Both the position numbers and the translations under genes were made by a program. From a virus, in IMG/VR virus record IMGVR_UViG_3300020472_002670, positions 1 through 43,717 of that record: a stretch of 43,717 nt of DNA. One strand, written 5' to 3'. The notes under the pieces are model-generated. The model was not told the DNA's origin. It ran no database searches and was given only the letters and a program-made list of their open reading frames with translations. Positions 17,205-26,090 of this stretch are shown piece after piece (position 1 is the first letter of the stretch; every line of letters starts with the position of its first letter).

Positions 17205-18163
17205 ATTGTTGTAACCTTTTCTATAACCTTATTCATATTATAAATATATTCTTTTTCTCCGAAAATAGATTTATAATTATGTTTTGCTTTATTACTGATA
17301 AAACCATAAAATGTTTTATCCTCTTTAAGTTTTCTAGCTAATTGTTTAGCTGTTTTTACATCACCCATCTCGACACTCAATTGTGGGAAACAAAGTTCTT
17401 GTGTATCCAATCCCTTATAACCAATACAGGGTATTCCGTGATAAGCACAATTCAATGCGAATGTCCCAGCTGCGTGAGTTGTCATTAAATGAACACCATA
17501 TTTAAATCTTGATAAATTATTTACCCAAGTAATCCAATTCATATATGGTAAATGATTTAAATTTTCCATCTGCTCTTCATTATCTATTTTTCTACCCATA
17601 CTTGGCGCGAATATTTCTTCTCCAAACTCTTGGGCTACAATGTAAGAATCAAAACCACCATACCACCTAACCATATTACCACCAATCATTACACCACTAC
17701 GAGCGTCTGGGTTAACTATATGTGATTCTATCTTGTCTTCAATCATCAATGATTTATTTTGAAATACATTATCTTTTCCTGTTAATCCTTTATAATAATC
17801 TACATCAATTTTATTATGTGCGAATATTACATCTAAATCCATCAGAGTATTATAAAACCATATCTGTTGATGTAATGGATAATCTTGAAAATACCAATGA
17901 GGACCCTCCTGCATAGTTCCTATCTTTTTACAAACTCTTTTCATTTGTTCAATTAAAGGAAAATTCATTAAGTGTTCTATATTAGTTTTTGGAATTATCA
18001 CAATACCCAAATCATATGTATTATCTTCTAATTTAGTTAATGTATTGATATGATGATGAATAGCATCAAGTCCAACATACCAAGCATACTCTGTTCTCAT
18101 ATTTTCAAAGTCTCTTGATATCTTACCATCAAAGTTTGATTCACTAAAAAAAGCTATATTCAT
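17201..18163 (-). CDS. putative GT-B glycosyltransferase
   Basis: A 320-residue protein with GT-B character. It has an N-terminal Rossmann half (MNIAFFSESNFDGK), a mid-protein GGNMVRWYGGFDS strand-loop, and a C-terminal donor-site half with YGVHLMTTHAAGTFALNCAYHGIPCIGY followed by a conserved acidic position, similar to the E-x7-E region of retaining GT-B enzymes. TMQEGPHWYFQDYP lies near residues 103-116. AAGGAG precedes the ATG. It overlaps the cupin gene by 4 bases. Family number and sugar cannot be assigned. Confidence 0.65.
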   Translation of the reverse strand: MNIAFFSESNFDGKISRDFENMRTEYAWYVGLDAIHHHINTLTKLEDNTYDLGIVIIPKTNIEHLMNFPLIEQMKRVCKKIGTMQEGPHWYFQDYPLHQQIWFYNTLMDLDVIFAHNKIDVDYYKGLTGKDNVFQNKSLMIEDKIESHIVNPDARSGVMIGGNMVRWYGGFDSYIVAQEFGEEIFAPSMGRKIDNEEQMENLNHLPYMNWITWVNNLSRFKYGVHLMTTHAAGTFALNCAYHGIPCIGYKGLDTQELCFPQLSVEMGDVKTAKQLARKLKEDKTFYGFISNKAKHNYKSIFGEKEYIYNMNKVIEKVTTI

Positions 18164-18933
18164 TTATACAACTCCTTGTAAACTCTTTCCATCCAATAAC
18201 TAGCATCTCTTTTTAAAGGATTTGGTGGTATAGCATTAAAATGATATATCCAACCTGAATTATATAAGTTCTCTAAATTATCTTCCCACCAACATTGTTC
18301 TGCTATATATAATAAATTCTTTCTATATAAATCTTGTAAGTTATAACAACCAGGTAAAATCTTTACATCTATCTCATACTTCCTTAATAGATAATTTAAT
18401 GGTGTTTGATCTGTTCCCACTTTAAATGTATGTTGTGCTTCTATAAAATCATCTGAATGTAACCAATAAAATTTTACTATATCTTGAAAAAATTGTCTAT
18501 GTGATTGATTTACAATTTGAAACCCACCATTTATATATTGATGTGGTTTTAGTAATTCCTCATCTTTAAACATAAAGTCACGATAATTTCTGATACTTCT
18601 TGAAACCCATTCATAATCACCATCATTCATCACACCACAATATTTATTTTCAGTTTCTTCAAAAAAGTTAGGACAATCAGGATGAATAATAGTATCAGCA
18701 TCAACAATTAAAGCTTGGTCAAATTCAACTTTATTCTTTTCACATATATCAAACAAATAATATCTCTGTAATGTTATCTTCATTCGTTCAACAGGAAACA
18801 CCAAATCTTCCCATACAACAAGTTCAACATCATTTTTCTTACACCAATGTTTCCAACTATTTACTGAATAATCATATGATGAGTTTCTATTATCTCCCAA
18901 TTTTATATTAGGTATAAACACTAAATTTTTCAT
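18160..18933 (-). CDS. GT8-like (GT-A) glycosyltransferase
   Basis: A 257-residue protein. ALIVDADTIIH contains a clean DxD metal/nucleotide-sugar motif after a beta strand, preceded by W-HWCKKNDVELVVWED and followed by YINGGFQIVNQS, the usual GT-A acceptor-side strand. GTDQTPLNYLL matches the TDQ segment common in GT8 and related galactosyl- or glucosyltransferases. I set the start at the ATG at 18933, which forms an ATGA overlap with the upstream stop and has GAGAGGAAT in front; an extra seven-residue N-terminus is possible. Transfers an unknown sugar to the phage or host glycan. Confidence 0.75.
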   Translation of the reverse strand: MKNLVFIPNIKLGDNRNSSYDYSVNSWKHWCKKNDVELVVWEDLVFPVERMKITLQRYYLFDICEKNKVEFDQALIVDADTIIHPDCPNFFEETENKYCGVMNDGDYEWVSRSIRNYRDFMFKDEELLKPHQYINGGFQIVNQSHRQFFQDIVKFYWLHSDDFIEAQHTFKVGTDQTPLNYLLRKYEIDVKILPGCYNLQDLYRKNLLYIAEQCWWEDNLENLYNSGWIYHFNAIPPNPLKRDASYWMERVYKELYK

Positions 18934-20573
18934 TTTATATATTCCTCTCCCCATTGTTCTAATGTCAATTTATTAAAAGGATATCCTTTATAATTTTCCA
19001 TATCAAAAAAGCGTTTCATACCTTCCCAATCTTTTAAATCTTTTTCTGTCTTTTTATTTTTTCTACTAAAATAAAATCTTGGTTCAAGGAAATTATATCC
19101 ACCTACTTCAAAACTATAATTGTCAATCAAGTCATCATCACCTTGAGCATTAAAATATTTGAATTTAGATTTATTCGCTTCAAATATTTCAACACCATCA
19201 AATCTCATAAATTCTTGACTCCCATTAAATAATTGTTTTCTTGCTTCTGATGATATTATTATATCTAAATCATCATTCTGTCTAATACCCATCAGAGCTA
19301 AAATACCACTTTGACATATAGTAAACTCACCTTTTGGTATCCCAAGTCTATCTAATAATTTAAGACAATTTATGTTACGAGTCAAGGAAAATCTTCGTTG
19401 AATACCATCTTTTTTTCTTGGTTCATTATAAATTTGTTCTTTTTTCATATAAAATGGAATATATTTTTTACCATTAATCAATCTACCAATCATTGCACAC
19501 GCTCTGTGATAACTATGTCTGATAAAACCATTATCAAATTCTGCTGGATTGTCTTTTAAAAACTTTTCTATTTCTTCATCAGACATATCTTCTAAATTAG
19601 AATAGTATTCTTCTGTCATTTTATCCCAGCCTAATTCGTGGTGGTCACCAACATCTTTTTTAAATCCAGCTGTCATACAATTAAAATATTGCCAATTGGT
19701 TGGATGTAGTTTAGATTTCTGTTCTTCTAAATTGTTAGGATCAGAATAAAAATTAACCACATCTTCAACAGTATTTAATTTATGATCATTAGTTATTCTT
19801 TCTTTTCCTCCTCCACCTTTTTGTAACTCCATACTTAAAAAATAATCAAGATTTATAGGTTCAATAACTTGTTCTACATTTTTACCTTTCCCAGTATGTT
19901 TTCCTAAACTAATAAAATATTCATTATCTCGTGAATCACCATCCATATAGTTAAATTTTACATCTGTTTTCCACGCTGAATAATTAAAACTTAATTGATC
20001 TCTCTTACTATTATACTTTATTTCTTCCCACCACTTTTCCATAACTTTGATACAATCTGTTTCATTGTGTTTTCTTAAAATAACCATACCTGTAATTAAT
20101 CCGTTCTTTTGAGGATAACCTTCTTGTTTATATCTTTCCATCTGTTTTTGTATTAATATAGGATTGTCCTTATAATTTCCATTATTCTTTTGTCCTAAAT
20201 AAAAAATATAATCTGCTTCCCTATAAATACAATTGTTTGGATCTAATCTATTTTGAGCATGATCAAAAAAAGCTACATTTGAATCTGATAAATGTTTATT
20301 TATTAAATCATTAACATCACCTCTGATAGTCATATTACCATCTATAAAAATACTATAATCATAATCACTTAAATATTTATGTGGTAGTACTTTAAATCTT
20401 TTAGCTGTTCTTGTATTATCTGTATAAACTAATGGTTTTTTTACAATCTTCCAAGTATCTGATTTTAAATCGGAATCAGTAAAACATATAAAATCCCAAC
20501 CTTCTGGTTTATATTGTGGCTCTACTAAATTATCATAACCACCAAATATAGTTGTATAGATTACTTTTCTCAT
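18930..20573 (-). CDS. DUF616-family glycosyltransferase fused to nucleotidyltransferase-like domain
   Basis: A 547-residue protein. Residues 1-~230 match the DUF616 glycosyltransferase pattern: VIYTTIFGGYDNLVEP, DFICFTDSD, RTAKRFKVLPHKYL and SIFIDGNM. After a ~150-residue middle part, the C-terminus (about 390-547) has LLDRLGIPKGEFTIC, LALMGIRQNDDLDIII and YSFEVGGYNFLEPRFYF. This resembles a minimal nucleotidyltransferase or LicD-like fold with a DLD acidic pair. The fusion could couple sugar transfer to attachment of a second group such as a phospho-substituent; that coupling is inference. Confidence 0.7.
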   Translation of the reverse strand: MRKVIYTTIFGGYDNLVEPQYKPEGWDFICFTDSDLKSDTWKIVKKPLVYTDNTRTAKRFKVLPHKYLSDYDYSIFIDGNMTIRGDVNDLINKHLSDSNVAFFDHAQNRLDPNNCIYREADYIFYLGQKNNGNYKDNPILIQKQMERYKQEGYPQKNGLITGMVILRKHNETDCIKVMEKWWEEIKYNSKRDQLSFNYSAWKTDVKFNYMDGDSRDNEYFISLGKHTGKGKNVEQVIEPINLDYFLSMELQKGGGGKERITNDHKLNTVEDVVNFYSDPNNLEEQKSKLHPTNWQYFNCMTAGFKKDVGDHHELGWDKMTEEYYSNLEDMSDEEIEKFLKDNPAEFDNGFIRHSYHRACAMIGRLINGKKYIPFYMKKEQIYNEPRKKDGIQRRFSLTRNINCLKLLDRLGIPKGEFTICQSGILALMGIRQNDDLDIIISSEARKQLFNGSQEFMRFDGVEIFEANKSKFKYFNAQGDDDLIDNYSFEVGGYNFLEPRFYFSRKNKKTEKDLKDWEGMKRFFDMENYKGYPFNKLTLEQWGEEYIK

Positions 20574-21436
20574 AAATAAGTTTCACCTTTTACAAAATTA
20601 TGTCCTATTGGAAATTGTCTTTGAACTTCATAAGTATCAGAATATCTAGCCACCAACTGATTTGTTCCACATTGATTTGAGATGTTAAACTTCGCCCTTG
20701 ATTTTATATACAATTGTATTCGTAAGTCGATATGTCTCATATCTAAAGCGGTATCTATTTCAAATGGCAACTGGTTAAGTGGTTTATATGTATAATAAAA
20801 TACAGGCTGCCGTTGGGCGGCCATAAATGCTTGAATTTTACCAGTTTCATTTTTATATGTCTCTTCATCATATTCACCTTTTTGAGTTCCAAATCTATCT
20901 GATACTAAAAGAGAACCAAATTCTTGACTACCAACATATTCTTTTATTATAGCATCACCATAATATTTTTCTTCATCTGTCCAATATATTTCAGGTTGTG
21001 AATCTTTCATCTCATCTTCTGTAAATTGCCAAAATTTTAACATTTGTTCAACTAATGGAATATCTGTATTTTCTTCATCATATATTCTATAATGATCGTG
21101 AAATACTTCTCCACTTATATAATCTTTGAAATCATCAACATAAGGATTATTTTTAAAAACAGCTTCCATAGTAGTTCCACTATTTTCAAACAACTTTTTT
21201 AATAACTTTTTTGATGGTAAATACACTTTACAATTTGGATATTTTTCTTTTAATAATCTAGGCATTGATGAAATAATTCCCCAATCACCAATACCCATAG
21301 CAGTCCTCAAAATAGTAAATTCTTGTGTTTTTAAATATTCATCAGGTATTCTTAAACCAGAAGATTCTTCAAAGCCTAATTTTTCAACTTCTCCGGCGTT
21401 GTATATTACATTATCTAATATTCTGAAAAAAATCAT
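20570..21436 (-). CDS. GT9/heptosyltransferase-like GT-B protein
   Basis: A 288-residue protein. ILRTAMGIGDWGIISSMPRL followed by KYPNCKVYLPSKK matches the N-terminal acceptor half of ADP-heptose:LPS heptosyltransferases (R--giGD---t-P-l). The second half has LLVSDRFGTQKGE, TYKPLNQLPF and RAKFNISNQCGTNQLVARY, resembling the donor-binding segment. It overlaps both neighbours by 4 bases. Likely transfers a sugar in core or capsule-like glycan assembly; sugar identity unknown. Confidence 0.68.
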   Translation of the reverse strand: MIFFRILDNVIYNAGEVEKLGFEESSGLRIPDEYLKTQEFTILRTAMGIGDWGIISSMPRLLKEKYPNCKVYLPSKKLLKKLFENSGTTMEAVFKNNPYVDDFKDYISGEVFHDHYRIYDEENTDIPLVEQMLKFWQFTEDEMKDSQPEIYWTDEEKYYGDAIIKEYVGSQEFGSLLVSDRFGTQKGEYDEETYKNETGKIQAFMAAQRQPVFYYTYKPLNQLPFEIDTALDMRHIDLRIQLYIKSRAKFNISNQCGTNQLVARYSDTYEVQRQFPIGHNFVKGETYL

Positions 21437-22053
21437 ATTGTATCATAAAATGCGTTTTGTTCTTCTTGTCTATCTATATCTTTATGATGATAAAAACAAT
21501 ATTCTTCTTCTGGTGGAAGGTGAGTATATTGGTTATGGCCTTCTAATACTTCGTGTACTTTATTTTTCCACATAATGTTTGGTCTGTTTCTCCAAATTCT
21601 ACCTTGATAATCAGGAAAGTTTACCCAACCATTATCATTTATATTCCATCCCCATTTTGCTATATGTTGTTTTGTTAATCCACTTACTGTATTAACTCTT
21701 GGCACCCAATATAAATCTATTTTTGGATTAGCTTCTAATATTGGTTTAAGATTCTTCATTAGATTATAATGAGGTAGTTCATCAGCATCAAGATTAAATA
21801 TATAATCACCAGTACACATATTTTTCAAATGATTCTTTTGTCCTGCATAATCTTTCATCAAATGTCGTTGTTCAAATTTGATTTCGTGGATTGAACACAT
21901 TGTTTCAAGTATTTCTTTTGTTGTTTCATTATCTGAATAATCATCAAGAATTACTATCTCGTCTTCTTCGTCTTTATGTTCTACTATAAAATTAATTAAC
22001 TCTAACAAAGAATCTGTTTCATTGTGAGTTAACATACTATAACTTATTTTCAT
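21433..22053 (-). CDS. family 2 glycosyltransferase
   Basis: A 206-residue compact GT2. KISYSMLTHNE opens the fold, IVILDDYSDNETTKEIL carries the UDP-binding DD, and GDYIFNLDADELPH carries the DxD-like DADE motif. WRNRPNIMWKNKVHEVL is the conserved segment of the WaaE/KdtX-like branch (W-n-kvHE). Length is a little short for the family but the catalytic core is complete. AAGGT lies upstream of the ATG. Inverting transfer of a hexose, heptose or similar sugar is expected. Confidence 0.87.
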   Translation of the reverse strand: MKISYSMLTHNETDSLLELINFIVEHKDEEDEIVILDDYSDNETTKEILETMCSIHEIKFEQRHLMKDYAGQKNHLKNMCTGDYIFNLDADELPHYNLMKNLKPILEANPKIDLYWVPRVNTVSGLTKQHIAKWGWNINDNGWVNFPDYQGRIWRNRPNIMWKNKVHEVLEGHNQYTHLPPEEEYCFYHHKDIDRQEEQNAFYDTI

Positions 22054-22541
22054 TATTTTTTACCTTTATTTTTTCTAGCACCTTTTGAATCAGCTACTCT
22101 TGGTGGTGGTTTTACAGGAGGAGCTGGTAAATTATGTTCTTCTCGTCTTTCTTGTCTTAATACAATATCTGTTTTATAATTAATTAATTCAAATGTACCA
22201 GCTTTTGACATACTATATGTTCTATATGCGTGTTCGTATTGTTCATATCTTTTTAAGTTCATCAGATTTTTTTCTGCTAGTAATTTATTAACTAAAGCTG
22301 TAGTTAAATAATTTATATTAAAACCTTGTAACATTTCACCTTTAACAGTACCTTTTTTACCAGTTATATATACTATCGGTTGTTTATCCCAAATCTTATA
22401 TCCACTTTTTCTATCTCGTCTATACTTAAAACGAACTAAATCACCAGTACTTGGTCTTGTTTTTTTTTCTGTAAGGTTTTCATCAATCCTTCGAGAATGA
22501 TTTATTCTTCGTAAGCCTCTACCCCTTGTGTTCCAAGCCAT
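22053..22541 (-). CDS. hypothetical phage protein (basic, 162 aa)
   Basis: A basic 162-residue protein I cannot assign. It begins MAWNTRGRGLRRINHSRRI, has a central YKIWDKQPIVYITGKKGT region followed by GFNINYLTTALVNKLL, and ends in a Pro-rich then Lys-rich tail. The compact W-D-PIVY plus NINYL pattern resembles conserved proteins of unknown function in T4-like marine phages, and it is paired with the zinc-finger gene upstream. The ATG at 22541 has AGAGGAAAG in front; a GTG two codons upstream is the alternative. Confidence 0.65.
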   Translation of the reverse strand: MAWNTRGRGLRRINHSRRIDENLTEKKTRPSTGDLVRFKYRRDRKSGYKIWDKQPIVYITGKKGTVKGEMLQGFNINYLTTALVNKLLAEKNLMNLKRYEQYEHAYRTYSMSKAGTFELINYKTDIVLRQERREEHNLPAPPVKPPPRVADSKGARKNKGKK

Positions 22542-23064
22542 CTTCACTTTCCTCTATTTCTGGTTCATTTGGTATTGGTTCTTCTCTTCCACCATAAACA
22601 CCTTCTTGTTCTTGTAGCTCTTTAAATAGAGCGTTTATATGATCTAATCCAAGTAAAAAAGAATCAAACATAATTGGATTTTCAGTATCATATCTTCGTT
22701 GATAAAACTTATTTTCTTCATTTGGCATTGGATAATTCTTTTGTTCTTCTTCTGGAATGTCTAACATTTGACAAAAAGTCCACTTCATCATACCATCATC
22801 ATCTTTTGGATATAACATACCAATTGGTAAAGTCATCATAGTTGGAATCCACATTCTTCCATTTTCTATTTTTACCCAATTTTTCATATCATCTGATAAC
22901 ATTTTATATTGTTCAGTTTCTTCTATTGGAATTTTAGCGTCAAGGATAAATTTATCAGACGAAACATATCCACAATTTATACATTGTTGAACTTGCTGAT
23001 TTCCCTTACCTGTTGCGTGTAATCCCTTTTCTTCACATAAAGGACAATTTGATATAACTTTCAT
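22519..23064 (-). CDS. zinc-finger hypothetical phage protein
   Basis: A 181-residue protein with an N-terminal treble-clef-like zinc site: CPLC at about 8-11 and CINCG at about 28-32. An IPTMMTLPIGMLYPKDDDGM region and MKWTFCQMLDIPEEEQKNYP follow, then a low-complexity acidic C-terminus. I do not recognise a named family. It overlaps the end of the basic hypothetical gene by 23 bases and is probably co-translated with it. GGAGAC lies before the ATG. Function unknown; the pair interrupts the glycosyltransferase run and may be unrelated to glycans. Confidence 0.65.
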   Translation of the reverse strand: MKVISNCPLCEEKGLHATGKGNQQVQQCINCGYVSSDKFILDAKIPIEETEQYKMLSDDMKNWVKIENGRMWIPTMMTLPIGMLYPKDDDGMMKWTFCQMLDIPEEEQKNYPMPNEENKFYQRRYDTENPIMFDSFLLGLDHINALFKELQEQEGVYGGREEPIPNEPEIEESEDGLEHKG

Positions 23065-24437
23065 TATGTTGTCTCCGTTAATTTTTTAAGTTTTGGTAAT
23101 TTTATATCAGGTATTGTTTGAGGTTTACCAGTAGGTTTTAATTTCTTTAATTTAGGTAAATTTACATTAACTTGTTCAGGAATGTCACTCATATGTTTTG
23201 ACATTATATCATCAAGTTTTTCTGTCATTTTCTTTAATGTAAATTTATCTCTATTAATCCCCATTAATTCTTTAGCTTGTCTTTTCTGATTCATTATATC
23301 ATCTTTAACAAAATTTAAAGCATTTGATGCGTTCTTCTCATCAACAACAAACCACTTACTACCTTCTATCAAAATTCCCTTCCATACAGCACTTTGAGGA
23401 ATCTGTTCTAATTTTCCACTTAATAAAGCAGTGTATTTAGGATCTAAAAAGTCAATCTGTCCACTCCAATTAGGTGCTATAACTGGTAATCCTGTCATTG
23501 AAGCTTCAAGTAATGGTCTCCCAAATCCTTCTCCGTGTGTAAATGAAACCATAGATTTTACTTTTGGATGATTGTAAAGATAATTCATTTCTTCTTTTGA
23601 TAAATCTCCGTGTAATAAATACACATTTGGAAATTTCCAATCTGATGGGAATTGTGATTTACACCATTGTATTTTACTTTTCATTTCTTCTCTATCCATT
23701 ATAGAATAAGTAGCACCATTTGTTTTTAATATCAACGCTGGTTGTTTTTTCTTGTTAGCGAATGTTTCATAAAATACTTTAATTGTTTTACCAATATCTT
23801 TTCTATCTTCACCATAATTACCTTTAGTCCATTGTCCTACTAATAAGAACGCAAACTTTTCAGGTACTTCAGTATTTAACCAATCAAAAAACTCTGAATC
23901 TATTTCTTTTGTATCTAAAGGTTTATAAACATCTTCATCAGCACCTTCAAATAATACTTCCATTGGTTTTTCAAGTTTTAATTCTCCAACTTTTTGTTGT
24001 TGTCCATTTGGAGCTTGTTGTATTTCATCATATAAAGAATTTACAAATCCAGCTTTTGAATGATTTGATGGAACTATACATAAATCCATTTTATTACAAC
24101 CTTGTAACCATTCTTGTGAAACCGCATTAGTTTCTGTACCAGCTGTAATACCAATATTATATTTACCAATTGTCTGAAATTCATTCGGTATTCTAATATC
24201 AACATATATATCTGGTTGTCTTGGTAATGATGGTTCTTTTAAAATAAGATCTAACATTTGCTTATCTGTTGGATTTTTTTTATCCAATGCGTTTCTTGGA
24301 CAATCACCCCACCTAACATCTTGTATATGAATTTCATATTTATCGTGCTCCATATAAGATCTTACTAAATCTCTAGCGTGTTCTCCATATCCACTTCGTG
24401 AAGTTATAGGTGCACATATTAACATCATTTTTTTCAT
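23064..24437 (-). CDS. GT4-type glycosyltransferase
   Basis: A 457-residue GT-B glycosyltransferase. The N-terminus (LICAPITSRSGYGEHARDLV) is the acceptor half with the G-G loop. Residues about 195-205 (FLLVGQW) start the donor half, and SFTHGEGFGRPLLEASMTGLPVIAPN is the classic GT4 E-x7-E donor-site segment. The last ~30 residues contain a repeated LPKLKKL sequence (twice). It follows a second GT4 gene with a TAATG junction. Retaining transfer from a nucleotide sugar is expected; the specific sugar is unknown. Confidence 0.88.
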   Translation of the reverse strand: MKKMMLICAPITSRSGYGEHARDLVRSYMEHDKYEIHIQDVRWGDCPRNALDKKNPTDKQMLDLILKEPSLPRQPDIYVDIRIPNEFQTIGKYNIGITAGTETNAVSQEWLQGCNKMDLCIVPSNHSKAGFVNSLYDEIQQAPNGQQQKVGELKLEKPMEVLFEGADEDVYKPLDTKEIDSEFFDWLNTEVPEKFAFLLVGQWTKGNYGEDRKDIGKTIKVFYETFANKKKQPALILKTNGATYSIMDREEMKSKIQWCKSQFPSDWKFPNVYLLHGDLSKEEMNYLYNHPKVKSMVSFTHGEGFGRPLLEASMTGLPVIAPNWSGQIDFLDPKYTALLSGKLEQIPQSAVWKGILIEGSKWFVVDEKNASNALNFVKDDIMNQKRQAKELMGINRDKFTLKKMTEKLDDIMSKHMSDIPEQVNVNLPKLKKLKPTGKPQTIPDIKLPKLKKLTETT

Positions 24438-25819
24438 TACATAGCCTCCATTACATATTTAGGTTGTGGTTTCCATTTATCAAACGCTGTATTCATATGT
24501 TCTTTAAATCCATCACACATTGCATCAGCATCCATTCCTATTTTTCTATCTTTAACAAATTCAATCCCAGCATCTCCTGCTTTTTCTCTTCCCTCTGGAC
24601 CCTTGTCATACCAATATCGTAAAGCTTCACCAGCATCTTCAAAACTACATCTATCATCAAAGATGTATGGTGTCATAGGTGAACCTTGACAACTTATATT
24701 AGATGGCCATACAGGTTTAACCCATTCTCCGTGTTCTTTATAAGTTCCTCTGTGATTAGTTTCTAACTCAACATAATCATCAGCGGTTAGATACTCACCT
24801 TTTTCATTTTTAAATCCACATTGGTCTTGTAATCCACCAGTAACATTAACCACTATTGGTGTTCCTACTGTTAGAGCTTCACAAGAACCCAATCCAAATC
24901 CTTCGTTAGAAGCTAAATTAATATAGACATCAACTGAATTATAAAGAAAGTTCATTTCCTCATCATTTAAAACTCCATTTTCTTTTCTGAAGTCGTGAGT
25001 AAAAAGAACTGGATATTCTGGAAGTAAATTTTCACATACTGCTCTTATATCTGTTCCATTTTCATCTGATGGTGATGTATGAAATATCATAAGACAATCT
25101 TTTCTCTGTTCTTCTGTCATATTATCCATCATATGTTTATAAGCAAGAGCGACATCTCCTGGCATTTTTCTTCTAATATTTCTATTAAGAAAAAGTATTT
25201 TATATTTGTATCTATCTAATCCATATTTTTGTTCAAACTTAACAAAATTTGGATTTTTCTTATGAACCTGAAAATACTTTTTTGAACTTATTCCGTGTGG
25301 AACATATTGTGTTTGCCAATCTTCGTAACCGTGAGGTTTCAATAGTCTTTTATTGATACCATAAGTTTGTTTTGATATAGCCATAAGTAAATCAGAACTT
25401 CTATAAAAATTAGTATTCCAATGTGGATCTGGTGTATCATCCCAAATGTTATAATAAAAAATAGGTATATTTCTTCTTATTTCATTCTCCATATTATATA
25501 ACCAAACCCAAAATCTTGGGTCTGTAAAATGTAATATCGCATCTGGTTTTTCTATTTCCAATATTTGTCTTATTATATCTGGATTACCATACCCAGAGAC
25601 TGGATATATTTTAAGATACGCATCTTTGATACCGTGTTCTTTTTGTAATGCCTCTTTCATATCAATTATCTTACCTTCTTCTGGATGTTTTATCGCACCA
25701 CCTACCTGGACCCAATCATATTTATCTAATGTTCCTACAACAACATCCTTTGAAACAGTTCCAACACCTGAATGCATTCTTAAATCATCGGAAAGTAAAA
25801 GTATTTTCTTTTTCGCCAT
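24437..25819 (-). CDS. GT4-type glycosyltransferase
   Basis: A 460-residue GT-B glycosyltransferase. KKILLLSDDLRMHSGVGTV forms the first Rossmann strand and glycine loop, KILFLNRNIRRKMPGDV opens the donor half, and INLASNEGFGLGSCEALTVGTPIVVN is the E-x7-E donor site. It is arranged similarly to the following GT4 gene and may have arisen by an old duplication. GGAGAAA precedes the ATG. It is the first large gene of the glycan cluster in the direction of transcription. Confidence 0.88.
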   Translation of the reverse strand: MAKKKILLLSDDLRMHSGVGTVSKDVVVGTLDKYDWVQVGGAIKHPEEGKIIDMKEALQKEHGIKDAYLKIYPVSGYGNPDIIRQILEIEKPDAILHFTDPRFWVWLYNMENEIRRNIPIFYYNIWDDTPDPHWNTNFYRSSDLLMAISKQTYGINKRLLKPHGYEDWQTQYVPHGISSKKYFQVHKKNPNFVKFEQKYGLDRYKYKILFLNRNIRRKMPGDVALAYKHMMDNMTEEQRKDCLMIFHTSPSDENGTDIRAVCENLLPEYPVLFTHDFRKENGVLNDEEMNFLYNSVDVYINLASNEGFGLGSCEALTVGTPIVVNVTGGLQDQCGFKNEKGEYLTADDYVELETNHRGTYKEHGEWVKPVWPSNISCQGSPMTPYIFDDRCSFEDAGEALRYWYDKGPEGREKAGDAGIEFVKDRKIGMDADAMCDGFKEHMNTAFDKWKPQPKYVMEAM

Positions 25820-25837
25820 AACCTATTTTCTCCTAAA

Positions 25838-26032
25838 TTATAAATTACTGCCACTTATCGTAAGGGCTTCGTTTGTCTCGATCAATTCTCTAAATTTGTT
25901 ATCTTCTAAAAATAAGTAAACTGAACGATTTGTTAATTTCTGAAGTGTCATATCAGTATTTACAGTATTTAATTTGAATTTATTATACAATCCTTGTAAA
26001 ATTTTAACTGATGTTAATTTTGAGTTCTTCAT
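25838..26032 (-). CDS. small hypothetical protein, possibly ribbon-helix-helix
   Basis: A 64-residue protein starting MKNSKLTSVKILQGLYNKF. A short strand-like K-T-VKI start followed by two helix-like stretches (LQKLTNRSVYLFL and FRELIETNEALTI) resembles small ribbon-helix-helix DNA-binding proteins, but I cannot confirm this. The ATG at 26032 is chosen because GAGGAGA lies 6-7 bases upstream; longer in-frame starts would put the ribosome site inside the gene. It stands just before the glycosyltransferase run, where a regulator would be plausible. Confidence 0.55.
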   Translation of the reverse strand: MKNSKLTSVKILQGLYNKFKLNTVNTDMTLQKLTNRSVYLFLEDNKFRELIETNEALTISGSNL

Positions 26033-26090
26033 AACCATTCTCCTCATAGTTTGTGTATATTCATATATAAGTATATACAAATATAAAAAA
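26033..26090 (-). promoter_or_regulatory. AT-rich gap, possible weak promoter
   Basis: This is one of the few true intergenic gaps. On the minus strand it contains TTGTAT and TATACT/TATACA boxes but with poor or short spacing, followed by GAGGAGA just ahead of the start at 26032. A promoter for the glycan operon would sit well here, but the match is weak. Confidence 0.25.

Noticed and set aside
1-25819. Bacterial capsule locus from a chimeric assembly
   Set aside because: Same strand, packing, base composition and CATG avoidance continue through the replication genes, and phage-type hypothetical genes at 22053-23064 lie inside it. Not fully excluded without read coverage.
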